Below, one piece after another: positions 36,204 to 47,135 of a stretch of 64,000 bases of DNA; position 1 is the first letter of the stretch; every line of letters begins with the position of its first letter. The translations under genes were made by a program, and so were the position numbers. This stretch comes from Lysinibacillus mangiferihumi (GTDB lineage Bacteria; Bacillota; Bacilli; Bacillales_A; Planococcaceae). The notes beneath the pieces were generated by a model. That model had not been told where the DNA came from. It did not search any database and saw nothing but the letters and a program-made list of their open reading frames with translations. The stretch is from contig NZ_PYWM01000009.1 in the NCBI RefSeq assembly GCF_003049665.1, positions 102,142-166,141 on the forward strand, given 5' to 3'.

Positions 36204-36644
36204 TTATTGTTTTTCATCAAAAAAAGGAAGAACCATCGTTTTTTCTGTTGAAGATAACACGATATTTGTAGAGGGTGTACCATAAGGCATTGCAGCATCA
36301 ATAAACTGCTCTAATGTTTCGACAGAGTAAGTTGCGAGTTTAACAATATAACTAATTTCACCAGCTACTCGGTAACATGCCAAAACATCTGGATGGGCAT
36401 TACAAAAGTCTGACAGGCTTTTACAGTCAATGGACTTAAACAAAACAATCGCTTGAATGGAGCGATCCATTTTCTTAAGATTTACTTTCGTTGTATAGCC
36501 TTCGATACTGCCCTGTTCTTCTAGTTTTTTAACGCGTTCGATGACAGCTGGTGAAGATAAATGAACGATTGTCGCTAGCTCCTTCATTGAGATTTTCGCG
36601 TTTAATTGTAATTGGCGTAAAATTTCTGTATCGATATTGTCCAT
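36204..36644 (-). CDS. Lrp/AsnC-family transcriptional regulator
   Basis: A 146-residue regulator with an N-terminal helix-turn-helix (DTEILRQLQLNAKISMKELA, then LSSPAVIERVKKLEEQG) and a C-terminal RAM domain for effector binding (about residues 65-140). It is divergent from the DJ-1 gene with about 140 bp between them, a likely control target. The amino acid it senses is unknown. Confidence 0.9.
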   Translation of the reverse strand: MDNIDTEILRQLQLNAKISMKELATIVHLSSPAVIERVKKLEEQGSIEGYTTKVNLKKMDRSIQAIVLFKSIDCKSLSDFCNAHPDVLACYRVAGEISYIVKLATYSVETLEQFIDAAMPYGTPSTNIVLSSTEKTMVLPFFDEKQ

Positions 36645-36785
36645 TAGAATCCACCTTTTTTTATTAATTGTTTTTTAACTAATTCCTTTCCTTATAAGGA
36701 AAATAGACTTAATTACATTATATAACTTCTGTTATTCAGTTACTCCATTTATTACAATTAAAGCACTAAAGGAGGCATCAAGCAT

Positions 36786-37370
36786 ATGAAAAAAATCTTA
36801 CTACTTTTAGCAAACGGATTTGAAGCGGTAGAAGCAAGTGTCTTTACAGATGTGCTAGGCTGGAACAAATGGTAGGGAGATGGCACAACAGAGGTTGTTA
36901 CAGTTGGATTACATAACAAATTACAATGTACATGGAATTTTCAAGTTACGCCCGAAAAATTATTGCATGAAATTGCACTCGAGGACTTTGATGCACTCGC
37001 GATTCCTGGAGGTTTTGAAGAAGCGGGTTTTTATGATGATGCTTTTAGTGAAGCATTTCAACAAGTTATCCGCCATTTTAACGAACATAAAAAGCCCATT
37101 GCGACGATTTGTGTAGCATCGCTCGCTTTAGGACATAGTGGCATTTTACAAAATAAGATGGCAACTACTTACAATCACCCAACAAGTAAACGATTAGGTC
37201 AGTTACAATCTTATGGAGCAGAAGTTATCAACGAACGGATTGTTCGCACAGAACACATTATTACCTCTTCAAATCCAGGCACTGCGTTCGATGTCGCCTT
37301 TCACTTACTCGAAATGCTTACATCTACTCCAAATACATTAAAAGTAAAAGAACTAATGGGATTTAAATAA
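36786..37370 (+). pseudogene. DJ-1/PfpI-family gene interrupted by an in-frame TAG
   Basis: The frame from ATG 36786 reads MKKILLLLANGFEAVEASVF, then meets one TAG at codon 30 (36873-36875) and continues in the same frame with no further stop to 37370. The downstream part has the DJ-1 elements LAIPGGFEEAGFYDD and the nucleophile Cys in ATICVASLALG. The unbroken frame would be 194 residues, the normal length. A single base change, for example TGG to TAG after NKW, would explain it. A 135-residue product starting inside (Met at 36963) would lack the first strands. Confidence 0.85.
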
Positions 37371-37501
37371 TCATTTTTATGAAATAGGGTCAGCTTATAT
37401 TGCTTTCGTCCATTCACTGTGCGAAGCCATATAAGAAGGTCCTATTTATTTTATATGACGAGTTATATTAAAAGCTATGTAAACATAACTTACTGTAAAG
37501 C

Positions 37502-37533
37502 GTAACGATTATCATTTATCGAATAATCGTTAC
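37502..37533. promoter_or_regulatory. Perfect 11-bp inverted repeat operator before the permease pair
   Basis: GTAACGATTAT and ATAATCGTTAC are separated by 10 bp (CATTTATCGA). The sequence contains elements close to Zur (CGTAAT/ATTACG-like) and Fur (GATTATCAT) boxes, so a metal-responsive regulator is likely, as the genes downstream belong to a metal-linked permease family. Confidence 0.65.
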
Positions 37534-37566
37534 TACCCGATTAAGTCAAAGAATTAGGAGGCAAAT

Positions 37567-38568
37567 GTGAATCGTCCACTTTCCAAACAATTATTAAATG
37601 CTCGATTTTTTCTGTTGCTCATGATTATTTTGTTTCTAACCCCAACTTTCTTTCCTAGTAGTGCATGGCTCTTTTCTTTCGCAACGCCACTATTAAATCT
37701 CAATACTATATTTTTGAGTATTTTAATAGAAGCTTTACCATTTGTTTTAATTGGGGTTCTAATCGCTGGGTTTATTCAAATTTTTATTACGGAGCAACAT
37801 ATTCAAAAGTGTATTCCAAAAAATAAATTTCTGGCAATTATCATGAGCTGTGTAATTGGTGCACTATTCCCCGCCTGTGAGTGCGGAATAGTACCCATTG
37901 TAAGAAGACTTGTATCAAAGGGGGTACCTATCCATTCCGCAATGGGTTTTATGTTAACGGGACCTCTTATAAATCCTATTGTCATTATTTCTACATATAT
38001 GGCTTTCGGTAATGATCTAAAAATTGCAGGGTTGCGCATGATATTAGGCTTTATCATAGCCATTATCGTCGCACTGCTTATTAGTATGCTGTTTACTGGA
38101 ACACAATTTAAAAAGGGTATTCGAACTAATCATGCCCAGCATGGTACAGCAAAACTATCATTCTTTAAAAAAAGTTCAAACATGGTCAATCATTCAATTG
38201 ATGAGTTTTTTGATATGGGCAAATATTTAATCATAGGGGCTTTTTTAGCAGCTTTTGTGCAAACCTTTGTATCTACTAAAACGCTTGTAGACATAGGCGA
38301 TCATTTTACATCTTCTATGTTAGTCATGATGCTGTTAGCCTATATCCTTTCGTTATGTTCCGAAGCAGACGCCTTTATAGGTGCATCTTTTAGCTCTATT
38401 TTTCCAACGCCATCAATACTTGCTTTCTTAATTTTTGGACCTATGATTGATTTTAAAAACACGATTATGATGTTGGGCGTATTTCGATTGAAATTTGTCC
38501 TATCAGTACTAACGATCGTGTTTCTCGTTATCTTTTTTATAATATGGCTAATCGCACCTTTTCTTTAA
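37567..38568 (+). CDS. UPF0718/YcgR-type permease
   Basis: A 333-residue membrane protein with about eight to nine spans and the family motif FPACECGIVPIVRRLVSKGVP, shortened here to PACECGIVP as its core near residue 100, repeated in structure at LSLCSEADAF in the second half. Bacillus YcgR is the relative. The start is GTG after TAGGAGGCAAAT. Its partner, the DUF1980 protein, follows 11 bp later. These pairs are thought to act as a two-component permease, in several genomes under zinc control; the substrate is not established. Confidence 0.82.
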   Translation: MNRPLSKQLLNARFFLLLMIILFLTPTFFPSSAWLFSFATPLLNLNTIFLSILIEALPFVLIGVLIAGFIQIFITEQHIQKCIPKNKFLAIIMSCVIGALFPACECGIVPIVRRLVSKGVPIHSAMGFMLTGPLINPIVIISTYMAFGNDLKIAGLRMILGFIIAIIVALLISMLFTGTQFKKGIRTNHAQHGTAKLSFFKKSSNMVNHSIDEFFDMGKYLIIGAFLAAFVQTFVSTKTLVDIGDHFTSSMLVMMLLAYILSLCSEADAFIGASFSSIFPTPSILAFLIFGPMIDFKNTIMMLGVFRLKFVLSVLTIVFLVIFFIIWLIAPFL

Positions 38569-38579
38569 GGAGGCAACTA

Positions 38580-39488
38580 ATGAAATTTCACTTGCAACAA
38601 GCTGTAAAGGCCGTTATTTTATGTGCTTTCTCTGTTATGATTTTCAATTTACATGCAACTGGTGAAATAACGAAATTAATTAACCCAAAATATGAGATGT
38701 TAAGTAAAACCGTAGCGATTATTTTTTTAGTACTGTTTGTAGCCCAATTAAAAAGAATTTTCTCTTTTTCTAATCATCGCAATCATAACGAGTTATGCGG
38801 GTGTTGCGCTCATAGCTTAGTTAACCCACCGTTTAATTGGGAAAGAATATTATCTTATCTCATTTTAGTTGTTCCATTGTTTACTGGATTTACATTGCCT
38901 ACAAAATTTTTAGATGCATCCATAGCGCAAAAAAAAGGCGCGACGATAATGATGACCAATCAATCTCAAGCCACAAAAAAAGATGAAGTGGCAAGTCGTA
39001 ACGAAGATGGTTTGTTGGAAGATCATCCTATTGATCCAAAACTATTAGAAGAAAAACAGGAAATGTCAAAAAAAGAATACGACCTTTTAAAGCAACAACT
39101 GGCACAAAATCCAATTGTCGAGATGACAAATTATATATTCTCTGTATATTACGAGGATATTAATAATAATTTATCACAATATCAAGGTAAAAAAATACGA
39201 TTAAGTGGTTTTGTGTTAAAAGAAACTGATTTACTAGAAAATCAATTCGTCATTTCCCGATTTTTAATTACGCATTGTGTTGCTGATGCAAGCATTATTG
39301 GGTTTCTAACGGAAATGCCCGAAGCTGCGAGCTTACAAGAAGATAGCTGGATTGAGGCTGAAGGCACAATTGATATTGGTTACTATAATGGCGTTGAACT
39401 CCCTATCATTCGAATCGAACAATGGAAAAACATACAGGAGCCTGCTGAACCGTATATCTATCCAATTGACATTCTAATTAGTATGTAA
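38580..39488 (+). CDS. DUF1980/TIGR03943-family permease partner (YcgQ-like)
   Basis: A 302-residue protein with two hydrophobic spans near the N-terminus, a third (ILSYLILVVPLFTGFTLP) after a short CGCCAH motif around residue 78, and a soluble C-terminal domain of about 170 residues that includes YQGKKIRLSGFV. The ATG at 38580 follows AAGGAGGCAACTA. It works with the preceding UPF0718 permease. The CGCC motif could bind metal; this is inference. Confidence 0.82.
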   Translation: MKFHLQQAVKAVILCAFSVMIFNLHATGEITKLINPKYEMLSKTVAIIFLVLFVAQLKRIFSFSNHRNHNELCGCCAHSLVNPPFNWERILSYLILVVPLFTGFTLPTKFLDASIAQKKGATIMMTNQSQATKKDEVASRNEDGLLEDHPIDPKLLEEKQEMSKKEYDLLKQQLAQNPIVEMTNYIFSVYYEDINNNLSQYQGKKIRLSGFVLKETDLLENQFVISRFLITHCVADASIIGFLTEMPEAASLQEDSWIEAEGTIDIGYYNGVELPIIRIEQWKNIQEPAEPYIYPIDILISM

Positions 39489-39493
39489 ATAAA

Positions 39494-39522
39494 AAAACCG
39501 ACCTCCTAAGAGATCGGTTTTA
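39494..39522. terminator. Bidirectional terminator
   Basis: AAAAACCGA and TCGGTTTT form a short stem with A and T runs on either side, between two converging genes. Confidence 0.8.
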
Positions 39523-39531
39523 CTAAAATAA

Positions 39532-42237
39532 TTATTCAGCAGCTTTCGCGCGAAGAACCATTTGTAGGATACCACCGTGACGGTAGTAGTCTACTTCTAC
39601 TTCTGAGTCGAAACGAGCTAAAGCTTGGAAAGTTTTAACTGTACCGTCTTCAGATTTAGCAGTAACTGTTAAGATATCACGTGGTTTCACATCGTCAGTA
39701 ATGTTTACAGAGATTTCTTCTTTACCAGTTAAACCTAGAGAATCAGCAGATTCGCCGTTTAAGTATTGTAAAGGAAGAACACCCATCATTACTAAGTTTG
39801 AACGGTGGATACGCTCGTAAGATTGTGCGATAACAGTTTTCACGCCAAGTAGGAATGTACCTTTCGCAGCCCAGTCACGAGAAGAACCCATACCATAGTC
39901 GTTACCAGCAAGTACTACTAAGCCAGTACCTTGCTCTTGGTATTTCATACATGCGTCATAGATGTACTCTACTTCGCCTGTTGGCCAGTAAGTAGTGAAA
40001 CCACCTTCTGTACCAGGAGCTACTTGGTTACGGATACGGATGTTTGCAAATGTACCACGCATCATAACTTCGTGGTTACCACGACGAGAACCGTATGAGT
40101 TGAAGTCACGGATTGCAACACCGTTTTCGATTAAATATTTACCTGCAGGTGTATCTTTACCGATTGCACCAGCTGGAGAAATATGGTCAGTTGTAATTGA
40201 GTCACCGAACTTCGCCATAATGCGTAAGCCGTCTAAGCCTTTGATAGCTTCTGGCTCTTTTGCAAGACCTTGGAAGAATGGTGGGTTTTGGATGTAAGTT
40301 GATTTGTCATCAAATGTGTATAGAGACTCAGTTGATGTTTCAATTGCATTCCATTTTTCGTTTGCTGTGAATACAGTTTCGTATTCTTTTTGGAATAATT
40401 CACGGTTAACTACAGTACCTAATACAGCGTTAACTTCTTCAGTTGAAGGCCAGATATCAGCGAAGAATACTTCGTTTCCATCTTTGTCTTTACCGAATGA
40501 ATCTTTTTGTAGGTCGATATCCACAGTACCAGCAAGTGCGTAAGCTACAACAAGTGGTGGTGAAGCTAAGTAGTTCGCTTTTACAAGTGGGTGTACACGG
40601 CCTTCGAAGTTACGGTTACCAGAAAGAACAGACGTTACGAATAAATCGTTCGCTTTGATAGCTTCTTCGATTTCAGGAAGTAATGGACCTGAGTTACCGA
40701 TACATGTTGTACAACCGTAACCTACAGTGTTGAAACCGATTTGGTCAAGGTATGTTTGTAAACCTGAATCTTCAAGGTAACCAGTTACAACTTTAGAACC
40801 TGGTGCTAAAGAAGTTTTCACCCATTTTGGTACAGTTAGACCTTTTTCTACAGCTTTTTTCGCAACTAAACCAGCAGCGATTAAAACGTATGGGTTAGAT
40901 GTATTTGTACAAGAAGTGATAGCAGCGATTGCTACAGCACCTGTTGGAATTTCTACATCACCTTCAGCAAATTTAGCTACAGAAGTTTTTTCGAATTCAG
41001 CTTCAGTTAAACCGAAACCTTGAGTTCCTTGTGGAGCCACTACTGCTTCTTTGTAACGAGAACGCATTTGAGATAGTGGAATTAAGTCTTGTGGACGTTT
41101 AGGACCAGAAAGGTTTGGTTCGATTTCAGCTAAGTTTACTTCTAATACGTCAGTATAAACTGGCTCTAATGCTGGATCAAAGAACATGTGGTTCGCTTTT
41201 AAGTAAGCTTCAACAACCGCGATGTGCTCTTCGTCACGACCAGTTAAACGCATGTAGTTTAATGATTCTTCGTCAATAGCGAAGTAACCACAAGTAGCAC
41301 CATATTCAGGAGCCATGTTAGAGATTGTTGCACGGTCAGCTAGTGGTAATTTAGATACGCCAGGTCCGAAGAACTCAACGAATTTACCAACTACGCCACG
41401 TTGACGTAAAACTTGTGTTACTTTTAATGCTAAGTCAGTAGCAGTCGTTCCGTTTGGAAGATCACCAACTAATTTAACACCGATAACTTCTGGAATTGGG
41501 AAGTATGAAGGTTGGCCAAGCATACCAGCTTCAGCTTCGATACCACCAACACCCCATCCAAGAACGCCGATACCGTTGATCATTGTTGTATGTGAGTCAG
41601 TACCTACTACTGAGTCTGGGAATGTTTCGAATGTACCGTCAGCATTTTCGTTTACGTGTACAACTGGAGCTAAATACTCTAAGTTTACTTGGTGAACGAT
41701 ACCTGTTGCTGGAGGTACAGCACGGAAGTTATTGTAAGCAGTTTGAGCCCATTTTAAGAAGTTATAACGCTCAGCGTTACGTTCGAATTCAAGGTCCATG
41801 TTAGCTTGTAATGCAGATGCATTACCGTATTTGTCAACTTGTACTGAGTGGTCAATTACAAGGTCAACTGGAATAGCAGGGTTGATTTTGTTTGGATCTC
41901 CGCCCATTTCTTTCATTGCTGAACGAAGAGATGCAAGGTCAACTACTACTGGTACACCAGTAAAGTCTTGTAATACTACGCGAGAAGGTTTGAATGGTAC
42001 TTCAGCTTCTGGATCAGCACCGTTACCCCATTTTGCTAATTCGTTTACGTGCTCTTCTTTGATTACGTATGCATCATATTGACGTAAAACTGATTCTAAT
42101 AATACTTTGATTGAGTAAGGAAGGTTTGAAACTTTTGCAACGCCAGCTTTTTCAATCGCAGCTAAGTCATAGTAATTGTAAGTTTTACCATTAACTTCGA
42201 ATGATGCGCGGCTGTTGTGTAAATTACCTTGTGCCAT
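39532..42237 (-). CDS. acnA: Aconitate hydratase (AcnA/CitB type)
   Basis: A 901-residue aconitase A, converting citrate to isocitrate in the citric acid cycle and, without its cluster, able to bind RNA in Bacillus. Iron-sulfur ligands are in [11 protein letters not shown] (about residue 440) and [13 protein letters not shown] (about residue 505). Other conserved parts are [36 protein letters not shown] and [17 protein letters not shown]. Codon use is strongly biased, as in a highly expressed gene. A CcpC-type site lies about 120 bp upstream. Confidence 0.98.
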   Translation of the reverse strand: MAQGNLHNSRASFEVNGKTYNYYDLAAIEKAGVAKVSNLPYSIKVLLESVLRQYDAYVIKEEHVNELAKWGNGADPEAEVPFKPSRVVLQDFTGVPVVVDLASLRSAMKEMGGDPNKINPAIPVDLVIDHSVQVDKYGNASALQANMDLEFERNAERYNFLKWAQTAYNNFRAVPPATGIVHQVNLEYLAPVVHVNENADGTFETFPDSVVGTDSHTTMINGIGVLGWGVGGIEAEAGMLGQPSYFPIPEVIGVKLVGDLPNGTTATDLALKVTQVLRQRGVVGKFVEFFGPGVSKLPLADRATISNMAPEYGATCGYFAIDEESLNYMRLTGRDEEHIAVVEAYLKANHMFFDPALEPVYTDVLEVNLAEIEPNLSGPKRPQDLIPLSQMRSRYKEAVVAPQGTQGFGLTEAEFEKTSVAKFAEGDVEIPTGAVAIAAITSCTNTSNPYVLIAAGLVAKKAVEKGLTVPKWVKTSLAPGSKVVTGYLEDSGLQTYLDQIGFNTVGYGCTTCIGNSGPLLPEIEEAIKANDLFVTSVLSGNRNFEGRVHPLVKANYLASPPLVVAYALAGTVDIDLQKDSFGKDKDGNEVFFADIWPSTEEVNAVLGTVVNRELFQKEYETVFTANEKWNAIETSTESLYTFDDKSTYIQNPPFFQGLAKEPEAIKGLDGLRIMAKFGDSITTDHISPAGAIGKDTPAGKYLIENGVAIRDFNSYGSRRGNHEVMMRGTFANIRIRNQVAPGTEGGFTTYWPTGEVEYIYDACMKYQEQGTGLVVLAGNDYGMGSSRDWAAKGTFLLGVKTVIAQSYERIHRSNLVMMGVLPLQYLNGESADSLGLTGKEEISVNITDDVKPRDILTVTAKSEDGTVKTFQALARFDSEVEVDYYRHGGILQMVLRAKAAE

Positions 42238-42352
42238 TTGCGGATCCCCCTAAATATCTTTTTGAAAAGGCCTATGTAAAGCATCTTTTCTCCACCACCC
42301 ATAATAACGTATTTATATTCATAAGTAAATTACATTAATATTATCTTTTTCA

Positions 42353-42367
42353 ATAAGTATTTCTTAT
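42353..42367. promoter_or_regulatory. CcpC-type operator upstream of aconitase
   Basis: ATAAGTATTTCTTAT matches the dyad ATAA-N7-TTAT bound by CcpC at citB and citZ of Bacillus. It lies 116 bp before the ATG. Several further ATAA/TTAT half sites lie in the next 50 bp toward the gene. In Bacillus this regulator represses aconitase until citrate accumulates. Confidence 0.65.
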
Positions 42368-42567
42368 GACAAGTGATGTCTTTTATTTATTTTACATGAA
42401 TGAGCGAATTTGTGACGAAAATGACATATTTCGGCCTGTTTTATTTTAAACATTTTTTAAAAAAATATGCACATTTAGTTTGCAACAATAATAAAATTAG
42501 TTGTTTACTATAAAAATACAGGGATTGAACCCTCGAAGCACCAAATAATAAAGGAAAATCAATCCAT

Positions 42568-44052
42568 TCAGTTCGATACAGTATCCTTTGTGACCAGAGA
42601 CTTTAACGCCATACTAAGCTCTTGAATTTGATCGGTTGTACTAGTCATCATTTCAAGCATTTGATGCTCGTCCTCAACCGAAAGTAAAATATCACTAGTA
42701 GAAGCAGCATTTTCCTCCGTCATCTCATTCAATTTTTCAATTTGTTCTTGAATTTTTTCAAATTGCAAAATGGCACTACTTAATTCATTCATACCACTTG
42801 TTAAATCCGTATTGGTTATAGCAAAGGTATCTTTTAAAACGTTAAAGAAGTGGCTGACATCCTGCAACAGCAATTCACCATATTGTAGTGCTTGTTCTCC
42901 ATCATTCGAACGTTGTTGAGCTTCCGTTGATTTTTCGAATATTGTTTTAGTTACATTTGTAATGCTAACCGTAATGGCCGCACTTTCTTCTGCCAATTTC
43001 CGTACCTCATCAGCAACAACAGCAAATCCCTTTCCTTGTTCGCCTGCTCTAGCAGCTTCAATCGTGGCATTTAATGCAAGTAAGTTCGTCTGTTCTGCTA
43101 TATGTTGGATGCCTTTCAACAAATTATCCACTGTGTGCAAACTTTGTTGCAATGCTTGGACGGTCTCAGCAGTTGAACCGATTGCATTGTTCATAACACT
43201 CATTTGAGCCATCGCCTCTTGCATTTTGCCCCACCCTGCTAATACTTCCTGTTGGAGATTACTAGATTTCGCTACCGTATCCTGTGATATGGAAAAGGTT
43301 TTATTAACAAATTGTACGGATTCCTTCATTGTTCCGTGAATCATTTGTAAACTTGAGGCTTCCTGTTGAATACTAGCCGCGATATCTTCTGTTGCTTGTA
43401 ATATTTGCTTACTTGACCCCGAAATACTGTGCATAGTTTGTTGAAAACGTGTAATATGCTCATCTAGTCTATAGCTACTTTGTTCAATTTGATTGAAGGT
43501 CATCTGTAGTTGAGCGAGCGAAGCTTTTACTTCATTTTGCTGCGCCGCTGCATGTGTAATTAGCTCATTTCCCCATTTAGCCAGTAGAAAGAAAACAATC
43601 ATAACGCCATTGGTAATAGCTAATAATGTAATGAATACAATAATATCGTTGAAAGGTCCCAAGAGTGATTCCGATTTCACTATATATAAAATCACGAAGC
43701 TTACGTTTAGTATGATCCCAAAAAAGATAATCAGTTCCTTTTTAAAGTACAACGCAATAATGGCAATTGTACAAAGCAAAATATAATGCTTGTTCAATGA
43801 AAAACTATCTAGTAAAAACAATGTAAAAACGATACTGGAGGGGATCATGCCAAATATAAATCCCTTAATATATGTTTGGATAGGTAAAAAATAATTACAT
43901 AAAGCGAAAGCAATTACCGCCAGACCAATAAATAAGAACATAATTCCTTTTGTAAGTATCATTGGGCCACAAATAAGAATAGCTAAAATTGAAATGATGG
44001 CTAAATTAACACGATGAACTTTCCGTGTATCATAGCGAATATTGACCTCCAT
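42568..44052 (-). CDS. Methyl-accepting chemotaxis protein with polytopic membrane sensor
   Basis: A 494-residue chemoreceptor. The first 165 residues hold five or six hydrophobic spans with short loops in place of the usual extracellular ligand domain. A coiled-coil signalling domain follows, with the hairpin tip [20 protein letters not shown] and [19 protein letters not shown]. Signals would come from within the membrane or from the energy state. It is a single gene. A match to a named receptor is not evident. Confidence 0.9.
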   Translation of the reverse strand: MEVNIRYDTRKVHRVNLAIISILAILICGPMILTKGIMFLFIGLAVIAFALCNYFLPIQTYIKGFIFGMIPSSIVFTLFLLDSFSLNKHYILLCTIAIIALYFKKELIIFFGIILNVSFVILYIVKSESLLGPFNDIIVFITLLAITNGVMIVFFLLAKWGNELITHAAAQQNEVKASLAQLQMTFNQIEQSSYRLDEHITRFQQTMHSISGSSKQILQATEDIAASIQQEASSLQMIHGTMKESVQFVNKTFSISQDTVAKSSNLQQEVLAGWGKMQEAMAQMSVMNNAIGSTAETVQALQQSLHTVDNLLKGIQHIAEQTNLLALNATIEAARAGEQGKGFAVVADEVRKLAEESAAITVSITNVTKTIFEKSTEAQQRSNDGEQALQYGELLLQDVSHFFNVLKDTFAITNTDLTSGMNELSSAILQFEKIQEQIEKLNEMTEENAASTSDILLSVEDEHQMLEMMTSTTDQIQELSMALKSLVTKDTVSN

Positions 44053-44190
44053 TATAGTTCCCTCCTAAAAAATGAATGGACATTCAGTTTGTTTTTCTAT
44101 TATTATATAGTATAAACATTACTTTTTATAGACAAAAAAGGTATTTTAGAGAGAATTTAGCTTTTTTCTAATCAGAAGGGGGATTTTTTA

Positions 44191-45153
44191 ATGGAGAGAG
44201 TACAAAAAATAGCACCAAACTTTTTTTGCATTGATACGCACGATTTGAATCGGAAGGAACGCACAAGCGCTTATTTACTTATAGATGAGAAAATTGCGTT
44301 GATTGAAACATCTGCAAGTCCTTCCGTGCCCTATATAATAGAAAGTTTAAATGAATTGCAAATTACACTAGATGATATTGACTATGTAATCGTTACACAT
44401 ATTCATTTAGATCATGCAGGCGGGGCTGGTCTTTTTCTTCAAAGTTGCCCGAAAGCAAAATTAGTCGTACACCCCCGTGGTGCTGGGCATATGGTTGATC
44501 CAACCCGCCTAATTGCAAGTGCAAAGTCTGTATATGGTCAAGAATTCCAACGCCTCTTTGACCCAATCGTACCAGTTGCGCCTGAACGGATTATTGAAGC
44601 TAGGCATGGCGATATTTTATCATTGGGCAATCATCAACTAACTTTTTACCATACAGAAGGTCATGCCAAGCATCACGTATCCATGCATTACTCTGCGACG
44701 AATGGAATGTTTGTAGGTGATACAACAGGTGTCTGTTATCCCGAGTTGGCTGATGAAGCAATTGATTTAATTATCCCTTCAACTTCCCCGAATCAGTATG
44801 ATCCAGATACGATGGAGCAATCGATTCAATTATACGAAAAACTTAACGTTCAGGAATTGTATTTCGGTCATTACGGTGCCTATCAAAATCCAACAGAAGC
44901 CTATCGTCAAGTTCGCTACTGGACGCCCTTGTTTTTAGCTGAAGGAGAAAAGGCACTAGCTTCATCCGGTACTTTAGCACAGCAAGCTAAATTATTAGAT
45001 ACGAGATTGCAAGCACTATTACATCAATATCTACAGCGAAATGGTATTGCAGAGAGCCATCCCGTCTATCAAACGATTCCTTTTGATACAGCAGTATCAG
45101 CAATGGGCATTCTCGATTATTTGCAAAAAAACAAACCATCTAATAGCAAATAG
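44191..45153 (+). CDS. MBL-fold metallohydrolase
   Basis: A 320-residue protein of the metallo-beta-lactamase fold. The metal motif is in IVTHIHLDHAGGAG (HxHxDH), followed by a His in EGHAKHH, an Asp in FVGDTTG and a late His in YFGHYGAY. These give a full set of dinuclear metal ligands. No further domain is attached. Substrate is unknown; glyoxalase II-like or lactonase-like activity is possible. ATG follows GAAGGGGGATTTTTTA, and a terminator shared with ligD follows. Confidence 0.88.
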   Translation: MERVQKIAPNFFCIDTHDLNRKERTSAYLLIDEKIALIETSASPSVPYIIESLNELQITLDDIDYVIVTHIHLDHAGGAGLFLQSCPKAKLVVHPRGAGHMVDPTRLIASAKSVYGQEFQRLFDPIVPVAPERIIEARHGDILSLGNHQLTFYHTEGHAKHHVSMHYSATNGMFVGDTTGVCYPELADEAIDLIIPSTSPNQYDPDTMEQSIQLYEKLNVQELYFGHYGAYQNPTEAYRQVRYWTPLFLAEGEKALASSGTLAQQAKLLDTRLQALLHQYLQRNGIAESHPVYQTIPFDTAVSAMGILDYLQKNKPSNSK

Positions 45154-45156
45154 ATA

Positions 45157-45207
45157 AAGAATCTGCTCATTTCTCACGGTAACTTTGAGAAATGTTGCAG
45201 ATTCTTT
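45157..45207. terminator. Bidirectional terminator between MBL gene and ligD
   Basis: AAAGAATCTGC and GCAGATTCTTT frame CATTTCTCA and TGAGAAATG, a long stem with one bulge, and T-rich ends on both strands. Confidence 0.9.
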
Positions 45208-47042
45208 TATTGGTTATTTAAATGCTGGAGCACTGCCTGAAAGTCCTGTTCTTCCCCTATCGCTTGAAAATGGATAAATGGATTACCCACTCGTTTAATT
45301 CGCTCTATAACAGCAGGTATCGTAAATTGTTGCGGTGATAGTTTGTCGTTTACTTCATTCCAATGTAGAGGTGTTGCAACTAAGCCCATTTCATTACCTC
45401 TGGTGGAAAACGGCGATATAATCGTTTTCCCTTCCGCATGTTGCACATAATCTAAATACAATCTATCTTTGCGATTTTTCTTTAAACGTTCAATCGTATA
45501 TAATTCGGGTTTTTGCTCACATAAAAAACGACAGACAAACTCAGTAAAAAGGCGAACTTGTTCATAAGAAAATGTATTGAATGGTAATGGAATATAAACT
45601 TGCAAACCTTTACCCCCAGAAGTTTTAACAAAAGACTGTAGTTTAAAATAATCAAATATTTCTTTTAAGTGTAGTGCACCACTTACAGCAAGTGAAAATG
45701 CATCTACCGAAGGAGGATCCAGGTCAAAAACAATCTCGGTAGGCTTTTCACTGTCAATGGTTTGAAAAGGGATGTGAAATTCTAATGCAAGTTGGTTCCC
45801 TAACCACAGCAGTGTTTCAAGATTATTGCATAGGATACTATGATGTTCGCTCATTTTTTCTGTTGCGACAAATGCAGGTAGATGTTCCGGACTGCTTTTT
45901 TGATAGAAACTCTCTCCTAGTACCCCATGAGGAAAACGAATTAACGTAATAGGTCGATTTCGTAAAAATGGCAGTATAAAAGGTGATACAACCTGTAAAT
46001 AGTACAAATAGTCCTCTTTAGTAATTGCGATAGCAGGCCACACTGGCTTGTTGGGATGCGTGACTGACACACTATCCGGTATAGGCATAAGCTGGCGTTG
46101 CATAAGCTGCCAATTACAGTACTGGTGTTCCATTTCTAATCGAAAGGCATGAAAACGAGGTTCTCTTAACTTACTACCATCAAAGTCGATACATGCGATA
46201 TCAATACAGATGGATGGTTCTAATTGCCATGTTTCGTTGTTTTGTTGCCCATTTGCTTGAAAGAATGTAATGAGGGTATTTAACTCGTCCTTTTTCATCC
46301 CATGCCTAAAAACAACCACTTCCGTTAGCACACCCTGTCGATGCACACAACCGTGAAAATATCCATTTCCTTTATCAAATTTGTTCACAATCACTGTGAC
46401 AATTTTCCAATTTTTAATTTTTAGCCAATGTGTTGACCGTACAGCCTCCTGCCATTTACTCGTCTTTTTCTTGGCAATAATACCTTCACCATTATAAATT
46501 TTGATGAAATGCCACAAAGTTTGGCTATCTTCAAAAACATCAATTGCTTGTAAACGATGGTTTTCTTCATATTTAATAGCAGTCGGTAGCTTTAACGATG
46601 TAAAAAGAGTGTTTAGTTGCTGTTTTCGCGTTTTTAAATAGCGATTCATTTGACTTTCCCCTTGATAGGAAAGTAAATCAAAAACAATATAATGACAAGG
46701 AAAGGATGTGGCATGTGCAGCAATCACTTCTTTTTTTTGCATTCTTCCCCGTTGTTGCACGACTGCAAATTCACTTTTATAGTTGTTGATTAAATACACT
46801 ATTTCTCCGTCAAATACTAACGGTAAAAATACTTTGATCTGATTATAAAGACTTCTGCAATAATCAATAATTTCCGGAAACAAATGATTTAACACATTGC
46901 CATTTCTACTTTTCAAAATAGGCTCTTCATCAGTCCACTGTAATAGACAGCGGAATCCGTCATATTTCCCTTCGTAAAGCCAATCATCTCCTTTTGGCGG
47001 TTCATTTGCTTCTACTAGTAACATTGGTTTAATCTTGTACAC
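45207..47042 (-). CDS. ligD: ATP-dependent DNA ligase/polymerase LigD
   Basis: A 611-residue two-domain end-joining enzyme. The ligase domain comes first: adenylated Lys26 in EGKYDGFR, then VFDGEIVYL and GEGIIAKKK, the nucleotidyltransferase motifs. The polymerase/primase domain follows from about residue 335 with THPNKPVWP, SGGKGLQVYIP and FDLDPPS, the metal-binding DxD. No phosphoesterase domain is seen, which is the usual Bacillus layout. The start is uncertain: GTG at 47042 has a poorly spaced AGGT, and a Met seven codons on is an alternative. It is divergent from ku. Confidence 0.94.
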   Translation of the reverse strand: MYKIKPMLLVEANEPPKGDDWLYEGKYDGFRCLLQWTDEEPILKSRNGNVLNHLFPEIIDYCRSLYNQIKVFLPLVFDGEIVYLINNYKSEFAVVQQRGRMQKKEVIAAHATSFPCHYIVFDLLSYQGESQMNRYLKTRKQQLNTLFTSLKLPTAIKYEENHRLQAIDVFEDSQTLWHFIKIYNGEGIIAKKKTSKWQEAVRSTHWLKIKNWKIVTVIVNKFDKGNGYFHGCVHRQGVLTEVVVFRHGMKKDELNTLITFFQANGQQNNETWQLEPSICIDIACIDFDGSKLREPRFHAFRLEMEHQYCNWQLMQRQLMPIPDSVSVTHPNKPVWPAIAITKEDYLYYLQVVSPFILPFLRNRPITLIRFPHGVLGESFYQKSSPEHLPAFVATEKMSEHHSILCNNLETLLWLGNQLALEFHIPFQTIDSEKPTEIVFDLDPPSVDAFSLAVSGALHLKEIFDYFKLQSFVKTSGGKGLQVYIPLPFNTFSYEQVRLFTEFVCRFLCEQKPELYTIERLKKNRKDRLYLDYVQHAEGKTIISPFSTRGNEMGLVATPLHWNEVNDKLSPQQFTIPAVIERIKRVGNPFIHFQAIGEEQDFQAVLQHLNNQ

Positions 47043-47086
47043 CTACTTTCTTATTTTGTACTGTTGACACTATTTTTATTTAGCAT

Positions 47087-47116
47087 ACATAAAACACATC
47101 AAATTATTACATAGTA
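47087..47116 (+). promoter_or_regulatory. Candidate sigma-G promoter of ku
   Basis: ACATA, 18 bp, CATAGTA, ending 20 bp before the ku ATG. This is close to the forespore sigma-G pattern, and in Bacillus subtilis ykoV (ku) is under sigma-G. Two mismatches to the strict consensus keep this tentative. Confidence 0.4.
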
Positions 47117-47135
47117 AGAAAAACGAGGTGACAAC

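Noticed and set aside
40304..42082. Several plus-strand frames opposite aconitase
   Set aside because: They are a by-product of the strong codon bias of aconitase; none has a good start.
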